Source of the DNA: Bacillus mobilis
GTDB lineage: Bacteria; Bacillota; Bacilli; Bacillales; Bacillaceae_G
Reading direction: 5' to 3'
Length of the DNA: 64,000 nucleotides
Assembly: GCF_001884045.1 (NCBI RefSeq)
Contig: NZ_MACF01000119.1
Coordinates: 421,910 to 485,909, forward strand
Shown here: positions 18,062 through 26,427 of the stretch, piece by piece
Layout of the letters: every line of letters starts with the position of its first letter
Position numbering within the stretch: position 1 is the stretch's first letter
Translations under genes and position numbers: made by a program
The notes under the pieces: generated by a model
What the model saw: the letters and a program-made list of their open reading frames with translations, nothing else
What the model was told of the DNA's origin: nothing
The model's database searches: none

Positions 18062-18367
18062 ATGAACATTCGCATTACTGATGAAGCAAAAACAGCTATA
18101 CATAGATTAGAGCGCGAAGACAAAAAGATCATTCGCATTAGAGGGACAATGACAAACTCTTGTAGCATTTTCATTGATGTGGATTTAATTTGGGATATAT
18201 ATAATGCAGATGACGTTGTATATGAAGATGCTGATTTTATCGTACAAATGGATTCATTTACGAAAGACTACACTGGTGATACGGTGAAACTTGATTATAA
18301 GACGACTGGTTTTAGTATTACGACTCCAAGTGAGACTTTAGTTTATGGGTTGTCGATTAAAAAATAA
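18062..18367 (+). CDS. HesB/IscA-like Fe-S biosynthesis family protein
   Basis: 101 residues starting MNIRITDEAKTAIHRLE, the opening of the HesB/YneR-like beta fold. The canonical C-terminal CxC cluster ligands of IscA are absent (only one Cys, in NSCSIFIDVD), as is usual for this Bacillus subgroup, so a true scaffold role is doubtful. The start at 18062 is chosen by alignment to the domain; the ribosome binding site is weak (GGTTGGGA). Confidence 0.65.
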   Translation: MNIRITDEAKTAIHRLEREDKKIIRIRGTMTNSCSIFIDVDLIWDIYNADDVVYEDADFIVQMDSFTKDYTGDTVKLDYKTTGFSITTPSETLVYGLSIKK

Positions 18368-18400
18368 AAATTGTTTTTAGCTGACCATTGAGGTGAAAAA

Positions 18401-19171
18401 ATGGGTAAATATGTTCCGTTAAAATTTTTATTTAATGAGGAATTGGCAGAAAGTATGGCTGACTCTATTTGTAAGCACGATCCTAATTTTTCAAAAAGAA
18501 ACTTTGTATCATCCGTAACATGTAAAGTTGAAAATTTAGAGTTAAAGCAGCGTATAGAAGTAATAGCAGATGAATTACATGATGCATTACAAAAAGATTT
18601 TAATGAAGCAATACATATTTTGCTGAAAACATTGGGACCAGAAAACACAACAGAAGTAGGTACATTTACAAACGGGTATATGTATATGCCTATTGCAAAG
18701 TACGTTGAAAAATATGGACTTAACGATTTTGAATCCTCATGTAACGCCATGTATGAAATAACAAAAAGAAATACTGCTGAATATGCCATTCGGCCTTTTC
18801 TTGAAACATACCATGAAGACACACTACAAATATTACAACAGTGGATTCATGACGAAAATAGCCACATTAGGAGATTAGTTTCCGAAGGCACAAGGCCAAG
18901 ACTTCCTTGGGCTAAAAAAATAGGAGCTCTGAAAGGTGACTTTAAGAACAATTTACAGCTTCTTGAACCATTAATGAATGATCCTTCTAAATATGTCCAA
19001 AAATCAGTAGCCAATCACATTAACGATATTACGAAAGAAGATAAAGAACTCGTTTTTCAATGGTTACAGCAGTTACGTGATAAACAGCAACCTGTTAACC
19101 CTTGGATTATAAAACATGGGTTAAGAACGGTGATAAAAAATGGTAATTTGCCAAAGGATTTTTCTTTTTGA
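18401..19171 (+). CDS. HEAT-repeat DNA alkylation repair protein (AlkC-type)
   Basis: 256 residues of helical repeats with the motif HIRRLVSEGTRPRLPWAKKI near residue 160 and DPSKYVQKSVANHINDI near residue 200, characteristic of the AlkC/AlkD-like DNA glycosylases that remove positively charged N3- or N7-alkylpurines. GAGGTGA precedes the ATG, 33 bp after the HesB-like gene. A related but divergent paralog is at 37933-38766. Confidence 0.85.
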   Translation: MGKYVPLKFLFNEELAESMADSICKHDPNFSKRNFVSSVTCKVENLELKQRIEVIADELHDALQKDFNEAIHILLKTLGPENTTEVGTFTNGYMYMPIAKYVEKYGLNDFESSCNAMYEITKRNTAEYAIRPFLETYHEDTLQILQQWIHDENSHIRRLVSEGTRPRLPWAKKIGALKGDFKNNLQLLEPLMNDPSKYVQKSVANHINDITKEDKELVFQWLQQLRDKQQPVNPWIIKHGLRTVIKNGNLPKDFSF

Positions 19172-19183
19172 GTATTTTAAATA

Positions 19184-19224
19184 AAAACGCTTATGCTTCA
19201 AGAATGAAGTATAAGCAGTTTTTT
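19184..19224 (+). terminator. Intrinsic terminator
   Basis: Arms GCTTATGCTTC (19189-19199) and GAAGTATAAGC (19206-19216) followed by a T-rich tail. Confidence 0.8.
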
Positions 19225-19542
19225 CCCCTCTATTAGCTCTTTTTCAAATATTGTTATTCTCCTCAATAGTAACCTCCCCCCAATTAAACCATTTTTGAAT
19301 AAAGCAATACATAACCCATTTCTTGTGTTGAAACATAGTTGAATTTATGTGTAAAATTGAATCCCTAATTAATGGTCCTCTTTCTTTAGATCCATTTGTT
19401 TTTGTATTTCATTCTGCGCTTCATCACTCATTTCAAATCCATACATTTAAGACCAGTATTTTTTGTTATAGAATTATACTCCACCCTTTTAAAACTTACC
19501 TATACTGAAAATATATTTCTATTCTCAAGCTTATATTTTATA
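19225..19542. other. Gene-free stretch with a possible gene remnant
   Basis: No complete gene is visible. On the minus strand, 19369-19446 encodes a coherent 25-residue peptide, MYGFEMSDEAQNEIQKQMDL then KKEDH, which looks like the end of a protein but has no ribosome binding site. It may be the tail of a decayed gene. Confidence 0.3.
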
Positions 19543-19581
19543 CAAACAGGCCCTTTCAAAATTCGAAAGAGCCTGTTTTCT
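19543..19581. terminator. Bidirectional terminator
   Basis: Arms ACAGGCCCTTTC (19546-19557) and GAAAGAGCCTGT (19565-19576), one G-T wobble. It follows the large Mrr-domain gene on the minus strand. Confidence 0.75.
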
Positions 19582-19615
19582 CATTTATATAATTAATGAT
19601 TCTAATTACAGTACA

Positions 19616-22348
19616 CTATTCACTTTTATCAAGATTCAGTTTATTTCCGTACACTTCCCTTAACTTTTGCAATAGCATATCACGGTCCCATAACAGTACA
19701 TTCGTACCCTTCGCCTGATTTTGTGCTGGTTTCGTGTAGTAGTTATTTGTAATAACTAAACCCTGATCTAAATTGTAAAATGCGATTCCAGCAATAACCT
19801 CTTGTACAGCTTTATTCGGTACTTTATCACTATATCTCTTTGCTTGTATGCCCATCGTTAATCCTTTTCTTTTCGCAATAACATCAATACCATAATCTCC
19901 TGAGCTACTCGTTACTTCAGTCTTATATCCCATTTCTTGAAATAGCTGTGCAACAAACTCTTCAAACTGATATCCATCCATCTCATCGACATCTTCAATT
20001 GTGATTGATAGAGCATCTTCATCTTCGTCCTCAGCTAAGAGATCTGATTCATAATCCTGCAGCATCTGCTCTTCGCCATCTTGCACTAACATCTCCGTTA
20101 ATTTTTCTTGTAAATCTTGATACGTTACATCTAGTTCGATTTTATTATTTTGCAACAAGAAGCACATGAAGCTTGCCAGATCTTCCTGGTTTTTCATACT
20201 AGCAAAATCTACTGCATGGAATGCCTGTAAACATTCCGTTAATGTCATGTTTGCTATATTTTCAAAATGAAGGCCATTATGTCGTTTGAATGTTTCTGAA
20301 AAATCGTTAATCGCACTCTCAACTACACATTCTCTTACAAACACACCAACTAAAAATTCATCACCTTCTATATAATTTCTTTTCATTAATAACTGGCTAA
20401 AGGTTTCAATCTCATCATTTAAATCTACTGTATCGTCTAAAATATCATCTAAATAAGTAGCATTAATAAACGGTTTAACTTTCTTTTGATAAAATCTTTC
20501 GAATAACGTTTGAATCGTATTATTTTCCATACATTTTTGTTTCCACGGCTTCATTTGATTTTTCTGTACCTGATCTAAACCTATTAAGTACTGCCTAATA
20601 CTTGTTGCAAACTTCTCATGATAAGAGCCAAAGTGACATTCTCCTAGGGATAAGTACCCATAATTTATACGGAGAGACCGCTTTGTAAGATTGTCCATCC
20701 AAGGCTCTTTAGGTAATTGATGTTCATTTTCGGAATTAAAATTCATAAGATTTGCCACATACAATTTATGATCTAAAAAAACGTAAATTTCAGAATTTAT
20801 ATCCCGAAAATCGAAGACATCAAAAAGTGTGTGTGGCTGAGATTCTATTCGTTTTATCCATTCAGTAACGATCAGCGGTACATTTTCTTCATCGTCTTGC
20901 TGATTAACATTTTTTTCTGGATTATCATTTATATCAAATGAATTAACAAATTGACCTGTGTAAATGTAAAAAGCATATTTGATATTATCTATAAGATCAC
21001 TTGTTAGATTTCCAGGTCTATCTACATTATAAATAGATAAGACTTGATTCTTATATGTATATGCTTTACTAGCTACAAGCGTTTCTTTGCTATAATCTGA
21101 GTAATACCCGTTATCAATAGTATATTTAACCACAATACGCCAAATCTCTTCTATATTCTCCACAGAATAGTATTGAATTTTGTGGTTACTCGGAACAAGC
21201 ACAACGTTAATAGTTTGATCCCCAATTAAATACTCCAATACGGAGAGCTTATTTTTATCCCACTTTATATTACTTGGCTTTAGATTGTATGTTTCATTTT
21301 CATCATAATAAATAAATAATGTCTCCTGGTAATACACATAAGACTTATATGATTCTTTATAAAATCCCGGATATACTTCAATTACTTCTCTTACAATCTG
21401 TTCTTGAACACTGACGTCATTTTTAATCTCTAATTCATCTAACTTTGATTGACTTGATATTAATTTTACTTCTTTATATCCGTATTTTTGTATTTGAAGC
21501 TCAATTATTTGAATTATTAACTTTCTTATTTCCTGATTTCCCAAAGATTCAATCGCTTCAAAATTACATTCAATATACAACCTATCCATTCTAAATCCTT
21601 TTATAGATAATCTTAATTTATCTATATCTACAAATATATTACGACCAAACTCGCATGAATAAGGAATATCATGTACTAAACCACTTAATAATGTTTTTAG
21701 TAATGGACTTTGATTATCCAACAATTCTTTATTCTTATATTGGTATAGGTCTTCAATAATAGATTTAAGTTCTTTAATTTCACTTTCCTCTCTTCTTAAA
21801 TTTTCATCTTCATTTATACATCTAATAAGAAATTCATATATATATTTTAATTCCTCGTGTTTTTCCTCATAACAATACAAAGATTCTCCCTTTTTATAGA
21901 AGGGCAATATGATTTCTTCTTCAGTGACATAATCCAACTCATATTTAATATAGATAGATATCGAATTCATAGTAGACATAGTAGTAAAATCAATTTCACT
22001 TGCACATTTTTCAAGATTATAAATATCCCCAAAATTTTCAAATGAATATCGTTCTATGCCTATTTTGGCAAAATCATAATAAATACCCAGTCCATTTACA
22101 TCTTTTAAAGCTAGAATAGTTGGTTCTTTTTCAGGACTAGAAAGCTGTATAAAAGCTATCTTTCTAGACGATTTATCAAGAATTAAAACACGCTGGAGAT
22201 CTTCACTTACAAATTCAAAGTCGAACTGAAAATTTGACAACAATCCTCTTGATTTCCGGAGAATTTCCTCTTTATTTCTTGTATTTATTTCGATTCTCTC
22301 TTCTTTCGACAGTTTTGTTGACTTTTTTCTTTTAAAAAATCCCCACAT
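19616..22348 (-). CDS. Large protein with C-terminal Mrr-type restriction endonuclease domain
   Basis: 910 residues. The last 121 (790-910) form an Mrr_cat domain of the PD-(D/E)xK fold: DGYQFEEFVAQLF (Glu 797), then GDYGIDVIAKRKG (Asp 822) and GIQAKRY (Gln 835, Lys 837). That matches the D-QxK active site of Mrr and other type IV restriction enzymes acting on modified DNA. Residues 1-780 match no domain I know. They begin with a basic stretch (FFKRKKSTKLSKEER) and hold several mixed alpha/beta segments. A very acidic linker (AEDEDEDALSITIEDVDEMD) precedes the nuclease. There is no ATPase P-loop or helicase motif that I can see. E. coli Mrr is only about 304 residues, so the N-terminus is unusually large. 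No methylase or partner is adjacent: it is a single-gene unit between terminators. Confidence 0.8.
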   Translation of the reverse strand: MWGFFKRKKSTKLSKEERIEINTRNKEEILRKSRGLLSNFQFDFEFVSEDLQRVLILDKSSRKIAFIQLSSPEKEPTILALKDVNGLGIYYDFAKIGIERYSFENFGDIYNLEKCASEIDFTTMSTMNSISIYIKYELDYVTEEEIILPFYKKGESLYCYEEKHEELKYIYEFLIRCINEDENLRREESEIKELKSIIEDLYQYKNKELLDNQSPLLKTLLSGLVHDIPYSCEFGRNIFVDIDKLRLSIKGFRMDRLYIECNFEAIESLGNQEIRKLIIQIIELQIQKYGYKEVKLISSQSKLDELEIKNDVSVQEQIVREVIEVYPGFYKESYKSYVYYQETLFIYYDENETYNLKPSNIKWDKNKLSVLEYLIGDQTINVVLVPSNHKIQYYSVENIEEIWRIVVKYTIDNGYYSDYSKETLVASKAYTYKNQVLSIYNVDRPGNLTSDLIDNIKYAFYIYTGQFVNSFDINDNPEKNVNQQDDEENVPLIVTEWIKRIESQPHTLFDVFDFRDINSEIYVFLDHKLYVANLMNFNSENEHQLPKEPWMDNLTKRSLRINYGYLSLGECHFGSYHEKFATSIRQYLIGLDQVQKNQMKPWKQKCMENNTIQTLFERFYQKKVKPFINATYLDDILDDTVDLNDEIETFSQLLMKRNYIEGDEFLVGVFVRECVVESAINDFSETFKRHNGLHFENIANMTLTECLQAFHAVDFASMKNQEDLASFMCFLLQNNKIELDVTYQDLQEKLTEMLVQDGEEQMLQDYESDLLAEDEDEDALSITIEDVDEMDGYQFEEFVAQLFQEMGYKTEVTSSSGDYGIDVIAKRKGLTMGIQAKRYSDKVPNKAVQEVIAGIAFYNLDQGLVITNNYYTKPAQNQAKGTNVLLWDRDMLLQKLREVYGNKLNLDKSE

Positions 22349-22529
22349 TCCCCATCACATCTCCCTGTATTGTTTACATGTATTTTTATACCTTCTATTT
22401 ATTATATATGTTGTCATACATGCTCTGCTATACAAAATGATTATGTTTTTTAGCTACATGTTGCGCTGATCACCTTAATATTCCATATAAAAATATAGAT
22501 TCTTTATCGAATAAAATAATTATATATCA

Positions 22530-22850
22530 TTAGCATTTTTCCACTTCAAGGTGAACATAACCGTGACCTGTATCTAGATATACCCTTTTATCAAATTTAT
22601 CTTCATTATTCTTTTTTACTATATAACCATAAAACCGTAATGAGTCGCCCTCTCCTCAAGCAGACTTTTTAACTTTATCCATTAAATCTCTACCTTTTTT
22701 TATACCTCAAAGGAATTCTACCCAAAAATCCAGAATATATAAATAACCATTCTCACAAGGAGCGAATTTATATGAATCTATTCGAGCACGAAACTTAAAA
22801 CCGTTCCCCTTTAATAAGAGGTCCTCCTTTTTTCTTTTTTCATCATACCA
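22530..22850 (-). pseudogene. Decayed gene with two in-frame TGA codons
   Basis: One minus-strand frame reads coherent protein across two TGA stops, at 22707-22709 and 22656-22658. Segments are FRARIDSYKFAPCENGYLYI...DFWVEFL, then GIKKGRDLMDKVKKSA, then GEGDSLRFYGYIVKKNNEDK followed by RVYLDTGHGYVHLEVEKC, ending with TAA at 22530-22532. Both stops would be repaired by TGG (Trp). The 5' end is lost or overlaps the methyltransferase leader. The family is not recognised. The rest of the 22349-22529 gap shows nothing. Confidence 0.5.
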
Positions 22851-22878
22851 TTTACTTATAAAATAGGAGGATACAATT

Positions 22879-23640
22879 ATGAAACGTGATCCATTATTTT
22901 TAACTTTATTAGAAAGTGCTAATACAAATTTTAGCGGTTGGGATTTTTCTTTCATTTCAGAAACGGGTCGAATGAAGAGCGAGCCTTTATCGTGGTCGTA
23001 CGGCAGCACTGCTTTTCAGCTTATGCAGCATGCAGAATCAATGCTCGATATGGGTACTGGTGGCGGAGAGTTTTTATCTATGTTACAACCGTTCCCGTCA
23101 ACTACTTATGCTACTGAGGGCTACGCTCCAAACGTGCCAATCGCTCGGAAGAAATTAGAACCTTTAGGGGTTACAGTTGTAGAGGTAACGGATGATACTA
23201 CTTTACCATTTCAAGATAGTCAGTTTGATTTGATCATAAATCAACATGAATCATATGCTGCACCTGAGGTAAACAGACTCCTTGCTCCTAATGGAATATT
23301 TCTTACCCAACAAGTTGGCGGTCTTGATTGCGCGGAACTTAATGAGCAGTTTTGCTCACCGCTAAATAGCGAATTTGTAAGTTGGTCGCTTGAAACTGCA
23401 TGTTGTGAGTTAAAGGAAAATGGATTTACTATTTTAGAAGAAAAAGAAGAGTTCCCTTTTCAACGCTTTTATGACATTGGCGCTATCGTCTATTATTTAA
23501 AAGCGATTCCGTGGCAAATTCCTGATTTCACTGTTGAAAGGTATTATGAGGAATTATATCGTATACATGAATTCATCTTACAAAAAGGTTATTTTGATGT
23601 GAAGCAACATCGTTTTATGATTAAGGCGATTCGCAGTTAA
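22879..23640 (+). CDS. Class I SAM-dependent methyltransferase
   Basis: 253 residues. Motif I is MLDMGTGGGEFLSML near residue 58 and motif IV-like PFQDSQFDLIINQHESY near residue 115, both of the UbiE/Methyltransf_11 type. The acceptor is unknown. AGGAGG precedes the ATG by eight bases. Confidence 0.88.
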   Translation: MKRDPLFLTLLESANTNFSGWDFSFISETGRMKSEPLSWSYGSTAFQLMQHAESMLDMGTGGGEFLSMLQPFPSTTYATEGYAPNVPIARKKLEPLGVTVVEVTDDTTLPFQDSQFDLIINQHESYAAPEVNRLLAPNGIFLTQQVGGLDCAELNEQFCSPLNSEFVSWSLETACCELKENGFTILEEKEEFPFQRFYDIGAIVYYLKAIPWQIPDFTVERYYEELYRIHEFILQKGYFDVKQHRFMIKAIRS

Positions 23641-23654
23641 TCATGGAGCATATG

Positions 23655-23684
23655 AAAAAGAGATGGATCTACCATCTCTTTTTT
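23655..23684. terminator. Bidirectional terminator
   Basis: Arms AAAAAGAGATGG (23655-23666) and CCATCTCTTTTT (23672-23683), between convergent genes. Confidence 0.85.
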
Positions 23685-23689
23685 TATTT

Positions 23690-24547
23690 TCACTCAATAT
23701 TTTCTAAATTTAAATACTTAGTTTCACAGTAATAGCCTTTGCCGCCAACATAAACCTTTTCTATTTTATTGTTGCTATCGGTTGCTAATTTAACTAATAT
23801 TTCGGAAGGCGAGTGTAAAGAATAACCTTGTTCAAATACATAGTCTTCTTTTTGTAAGTAGCGCTGTTCATAAAGATAGCAAGCTAATGCACCATTTGAA
23901 GTTCCAGTCGCTGCTTCTTCATTAATGTCATATAGCGGAGCAAAGTTTCTGCATATAATTCGATTGTCATTAAAAGTATATAGATGCATCCCGACAACAT
24001 TATAATACTTGCTGATTTCTTTAATTTTTTCAAAATTAGGTTCCAGTGTATGTAATTGTGTTTCGCTTTTTATAGGAACTAAAATATCTTTTAAGCCCGT
24101 AGAGACAATTTGAATTGGATATGTATTGTCTATATCTTTAATGTCAAAGCAGGCGATCAACTCATTTGGAGATATAACATCATAGAATATCGGTTCGTTT
24201 TGTTCCATGAATATGATGTCATCTTTTATGGTAATAGTAAGAACACCGCTGTTCGTTTCAATCGTATAGCGATTCTTGAAAAGTTTATTTACATGCATCA
24301 GTATCGCGAAAGAGCCAATTGTCGCATGACCACATAAATCAACTTCCTCTTTAGGTGTAAAATACTCAATTTTATAATCAGCAATTTCAGATTCTGATAT
24401 AAATGCGGTTTCCGCATAGCCCAGTTGTTTGGCTATATCCATTTTTTGAGTAGTAGTCAATATATTCTCCATAAATACCACTCCTGCTTTATTTCCGCCT
24501 TTATGATCCTTGCTAAATGCACTTGCAACATAAACAGATATTTTCAT
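23690..24547 (-). CDS. PhzF family protein (isomerase-like)
   Basis: 285 residues with the PhzF/DapF-like fold: GGNKAGVVF near residue 18, the conserved Glu in LGYAETAFI near 45, DLCGHATIGSF near 70, and EEAATGTSNGALACYL in the second half. PhzF proteins catalyse isomerisations; most paralogs outside phenazine clusters have unknown substrates. No phenazine genes are nearby. The start at 24547 follows GGAAGGTG. Confidence 0.87.
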   Translation of the reverse strand: MKISVYVASAFSKDHKGGNKAGVVFMENILTTTQKMDIAKQLGYAETAFISESEIADYKIEYFTPKEEVDLCGHATIGSFAILMHVNKLFKNRYTIETNSGVLTITIKDDIIFMEQNEPIFYDVISPNELIACFDIKDIDNTYPIQIVSTGLKDILVPIKSETQLHTLEPNFEKIKEISKYYNVVGMHLYTFNDNRIICRNFAPLYDINEEAATGTSNGALACYLYEQRYLQKEDYVFEQGYSLHSPSEILVKLATDSNNKIEKVYVGGKGYYCETKYLNLENIE

Positions 24548-24634
24548 AAGACACCTTCCTTCCTCACTTATATTAAATTGTAGCATAGAACGTACTACGT
24601 ATATATATTGTTGGATAAATTCGCCATAAAGCAA

Positions 24635-24714
24635 GAGACAAACTATTTTTTAGCCTCTGAACTCTCCAAAATAGTTTGTCTACAGTCTGAGAGTTGGATC
24701 TACCATCTCTTTTT
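24635..24714. repeat. 14-bp perfect inverted repeat and second copy of the phzF-flanking repeat
   Basis: AGACAAACTATTTT (24635-24648) pairs exactly with AAAATAGTTTGTCT (24668-24681). Just beyond it, TGGATCTACCATCTCTTTTT at 24695-24714 repeats 23664-23683 exactly. The two 20-nt copies enclose the phzF gene in direct orientation. Confidence 0.7.
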
Positions 24715-24755
24715 CCTCGTTTATTTAGCAAAAGTTTGTGGTGCCTTCTAGATTG

Positions 24756-24941
24756 TTAAGTAAGTTCATGCCTTGCAATCGCATCAGCTAATGCGATAAA
24801 TTGCTCGTGCGTTATCTTTCCTGTTACCTTCGCTTTAATAATTTTTTCCATTTCTTTTGTAATAATCATACTCTCTATTGCTAGACTTGCTTTAGCTTCT
24901 TGGATAGCTTCATTTAGTTCTTCCTCACTTTTGAATGCCAT
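24756..24941 (-). CDS. VbhA-like small antitoxin domain protein (orphan)
   Basis: 61 residues: EEELNEAIQEAKASLAIESM then ITKEMEKIIKAKVTGKITHE and QFIALADAIARHE. This helix-turn pattern (ASLAIES... then VTGKITHEQ) is that of VbhA-type antitoxins, which inhibit Fic AMP-transferases by inserting an inhibitory helix. No Fic toxin (HPFxxGNGRxxR) is adjacent. AAGGAGAT lies 11 bases upstream. It may be an orphan antitoxin or act on a distant partner. Confidence 0.55.
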   Translation of the reverse strand: MAFKSEEELNEAIQEAKASLAIESMIITKEMEKIIKAKVTGKITHEQFIALADAIARHELT

Positions 24942-25124
24942 AATTTAAGTTATCTCCTTCACATCATTTTCATTTCCTTCTCTAATGAAGCAAATTGTGT
25001 ACTTATACATATGTCCATTCTCTTTCATTTACACATGAGTTATTTAGCTTATTTTTAAGTAAAAACACTCGCCTTACAATTCCTTACTACATAATATATA
25101 GTACAACTTTCATACGTAAACACT

Positions 25125-25790
25125 TTGCGTAAAGCGAAAGAATCCTTTTTAGAAAGGAGAATTAACATCGATACTATAAGCAATGAATTTCTAAAACTTT
25201 ATTACGACAGCAACGTTTGGTTACATGACACACACTGGCTCGGTGTCCCCATTTTCAAACTTCCCTCTGACCTTTTTTTGTATCAAGAAATTGTTTACGA
25301 ATTAAAACCCGATTTAATTATTGAATGTGGTACGTGTTATGGTGGTAGCGCACTGTATTTAGCTTCTTTATTAGATTTAATTGGAAAAGGTCATGTACTT
25401 ACTATCGATATATTCCCTCAACCAAATCGACCATCACATGATCGAATTACGTATTTAACAGCTTCTTCTGTTTCTGTACAGGCCGTCCAAACAATTTTAA
25501 ATATGCGCAAACCTGATGATGTGATTTTAGTTATTTTAGATTCTGATCATAGTAAAGAGCATGTCTCAAAAGAACTGTTACTTTATAAATCTATTGTAAC
25601 AAAAGGCAGTTACTTGATTGTAGAAGATACAAGTATTAACGGAAATCCACTCTATCCTGATTGGGGCCCTGGTCCAATGGAAGCTGTAGAAGAGTTTTTA
25701 GCTAAAAATAACAACTTCATAATCGATGAATCTAAACATAAATTTTTCATATCATTTAATCCAAAAGGTTATTTAAAGAAGATAAAGTGA
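25125..25790 (+). CDS. CmcI-like cephalosporin hydroxylase / SAM methyltransferase family protein
   Basis: About 221 residues. IIECGTCYGGSALYLASLLD near residue 66 is a SAM-binding motif I, VLTIDIFPQPNRP follows, and VILVILDSDHSKEHV and LIVEDTSINGNP carry the acidic metal/catalytic residues of the CmcI/rhamnosyl O-methyltransferase family. The acceptor is unknown. The start is unclear: the only conventional in-frame codon is TTG 25125, which has no binding site, while a strong AAAGGAGA (25153-25160) lies ahead of an in-frame ATC at 25167. Confidence 0.8.
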   Translation: MRKAKESFLERRINIDTISNEFLKLYYDSNVWLHDTHWLGVPIFKLPSDLFLYQEIVYELKPDLIIECGTCYGGSALYLASLLDLIGKGHVLTIDIFPQPNRPSHDRITYLTASSVSVQAVQTILNMRKPDDVILVILDSDHSKEHVSKELLLYKSIVTKGSYLIVEDTSINGNPLYPDWGPGPMEAVEEFLAKNNNFIIDESKHKFFISFNPKGYLKKIK

Positions 25791-25796
25791 AACTTT

Positions 25797-25828
25797 AATA
25801 AGTGGGGTTATACAAAACCCCACTTATT
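25797..25828. terminator. Hairpin between convergent genes
   Basis: AATAAGTGGGGTT pairs with AACCCCACTTATT around a short loop. It overlaps the lepB stop and lacks a long T run. Confidence 0.55.
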
Positions 25829-26345
25829 CTATGATCTTCATTTTTGAAAAAGGATAATATACAAATTCCACTTTGCCTATTATGTTATCTTCTTCAATAT
25901 ACCCTAAGCCGTTTCGACTATCTCTACTAAGTTCACGATTATCACCCATTACAAATAACTTATTTGGCGGGATTTTTGTCTTTTGAAAGTTATAAAACAC
26001 TTGCGTATTATTGAATAAATCTTTATTTGTATACGGTTCTTCTTGCTTTTTATCATTCACATATACTGATCCATTCGTTATGCTAATTACGTCACCAGGA
26101 AGTCCTATTACTCGTTTTACATAATATTTCGATTCATCCTCTTCCTTTATAATGACAATTTCTCCGTGCTCTAAATTAGAAAAATGTACTGCTGCTTTAT
26201 TTACAAATACGTAGTCTTCTTCATATAAAGTTGGTTGCATTGATTTTCCTTCCACTTTACATAAAGTAAAAGAATGATAGGCTACTACTAAAACAAACAC
26301 GAAGAGTATGTATTTCCCCCAGCCTCTTTTCATCTCCTGCTTCAT
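25824..26345 (-). CDS. lepB: Signal peptidase I (173 aa)
   Basis: About 173 residues: one N-terminal membrane segment (about 11-28), the catalytic Ser35 in EGKSMQPTL, Lys77 in YYVKRVIGLPGD and the GDNRELSRDSRNGLG box. It cleaves signal peptides from secreted preproteins on the outer face of the membrane. A second family member is at 38920. The start at 26345 is set by AAGGTGG; upstream ATG and GTG codons are possible. Confidence 0.92.
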   Translation of the reverse strand: MKQEMKRGWGKYILFVFVLVVAYHSFTLCKVEGKSMQPTLYEEDYVFVNKAAVHFSNLEHGEIVIIKEEDESKYYVKRVIGLPGDVISITNGSVYVNDKKQEEPYTNKDLFNNTQVFYNFQKTKIPPNKLFVMGDNRELSRDSRNGLGYIEEDNIIGKVEFVYYPFSKMKIIE

Positions 26346-26382
26346 ATCCATTCCCACCTTATTTAAACGCTTTTTAACTCAA

Positions 26383-26420
26383 AAAATAGATCACTGCACA
26401 ATAAGTCTCCATGCAGTGAT
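26383..26420 (-). terminator. Intrinsic terminator of the PBP gene
   Basis: Arms ATCACTGCA (26390-26398) and TGCAGTGAT (26412-26420); on the minus strand a T-rich tail follows. Confidence 0.75.
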
Positions 26421-26427
26421 ACTATTT

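Noticed and set aside
22707-23009. 100-codon minus-strand frame overlapping the methyltransferase start
   Set aside because: The part inside the methyltransferase is a shadow; only the portion left of 22850 looks protein-like and belongs to the decayed gene described.
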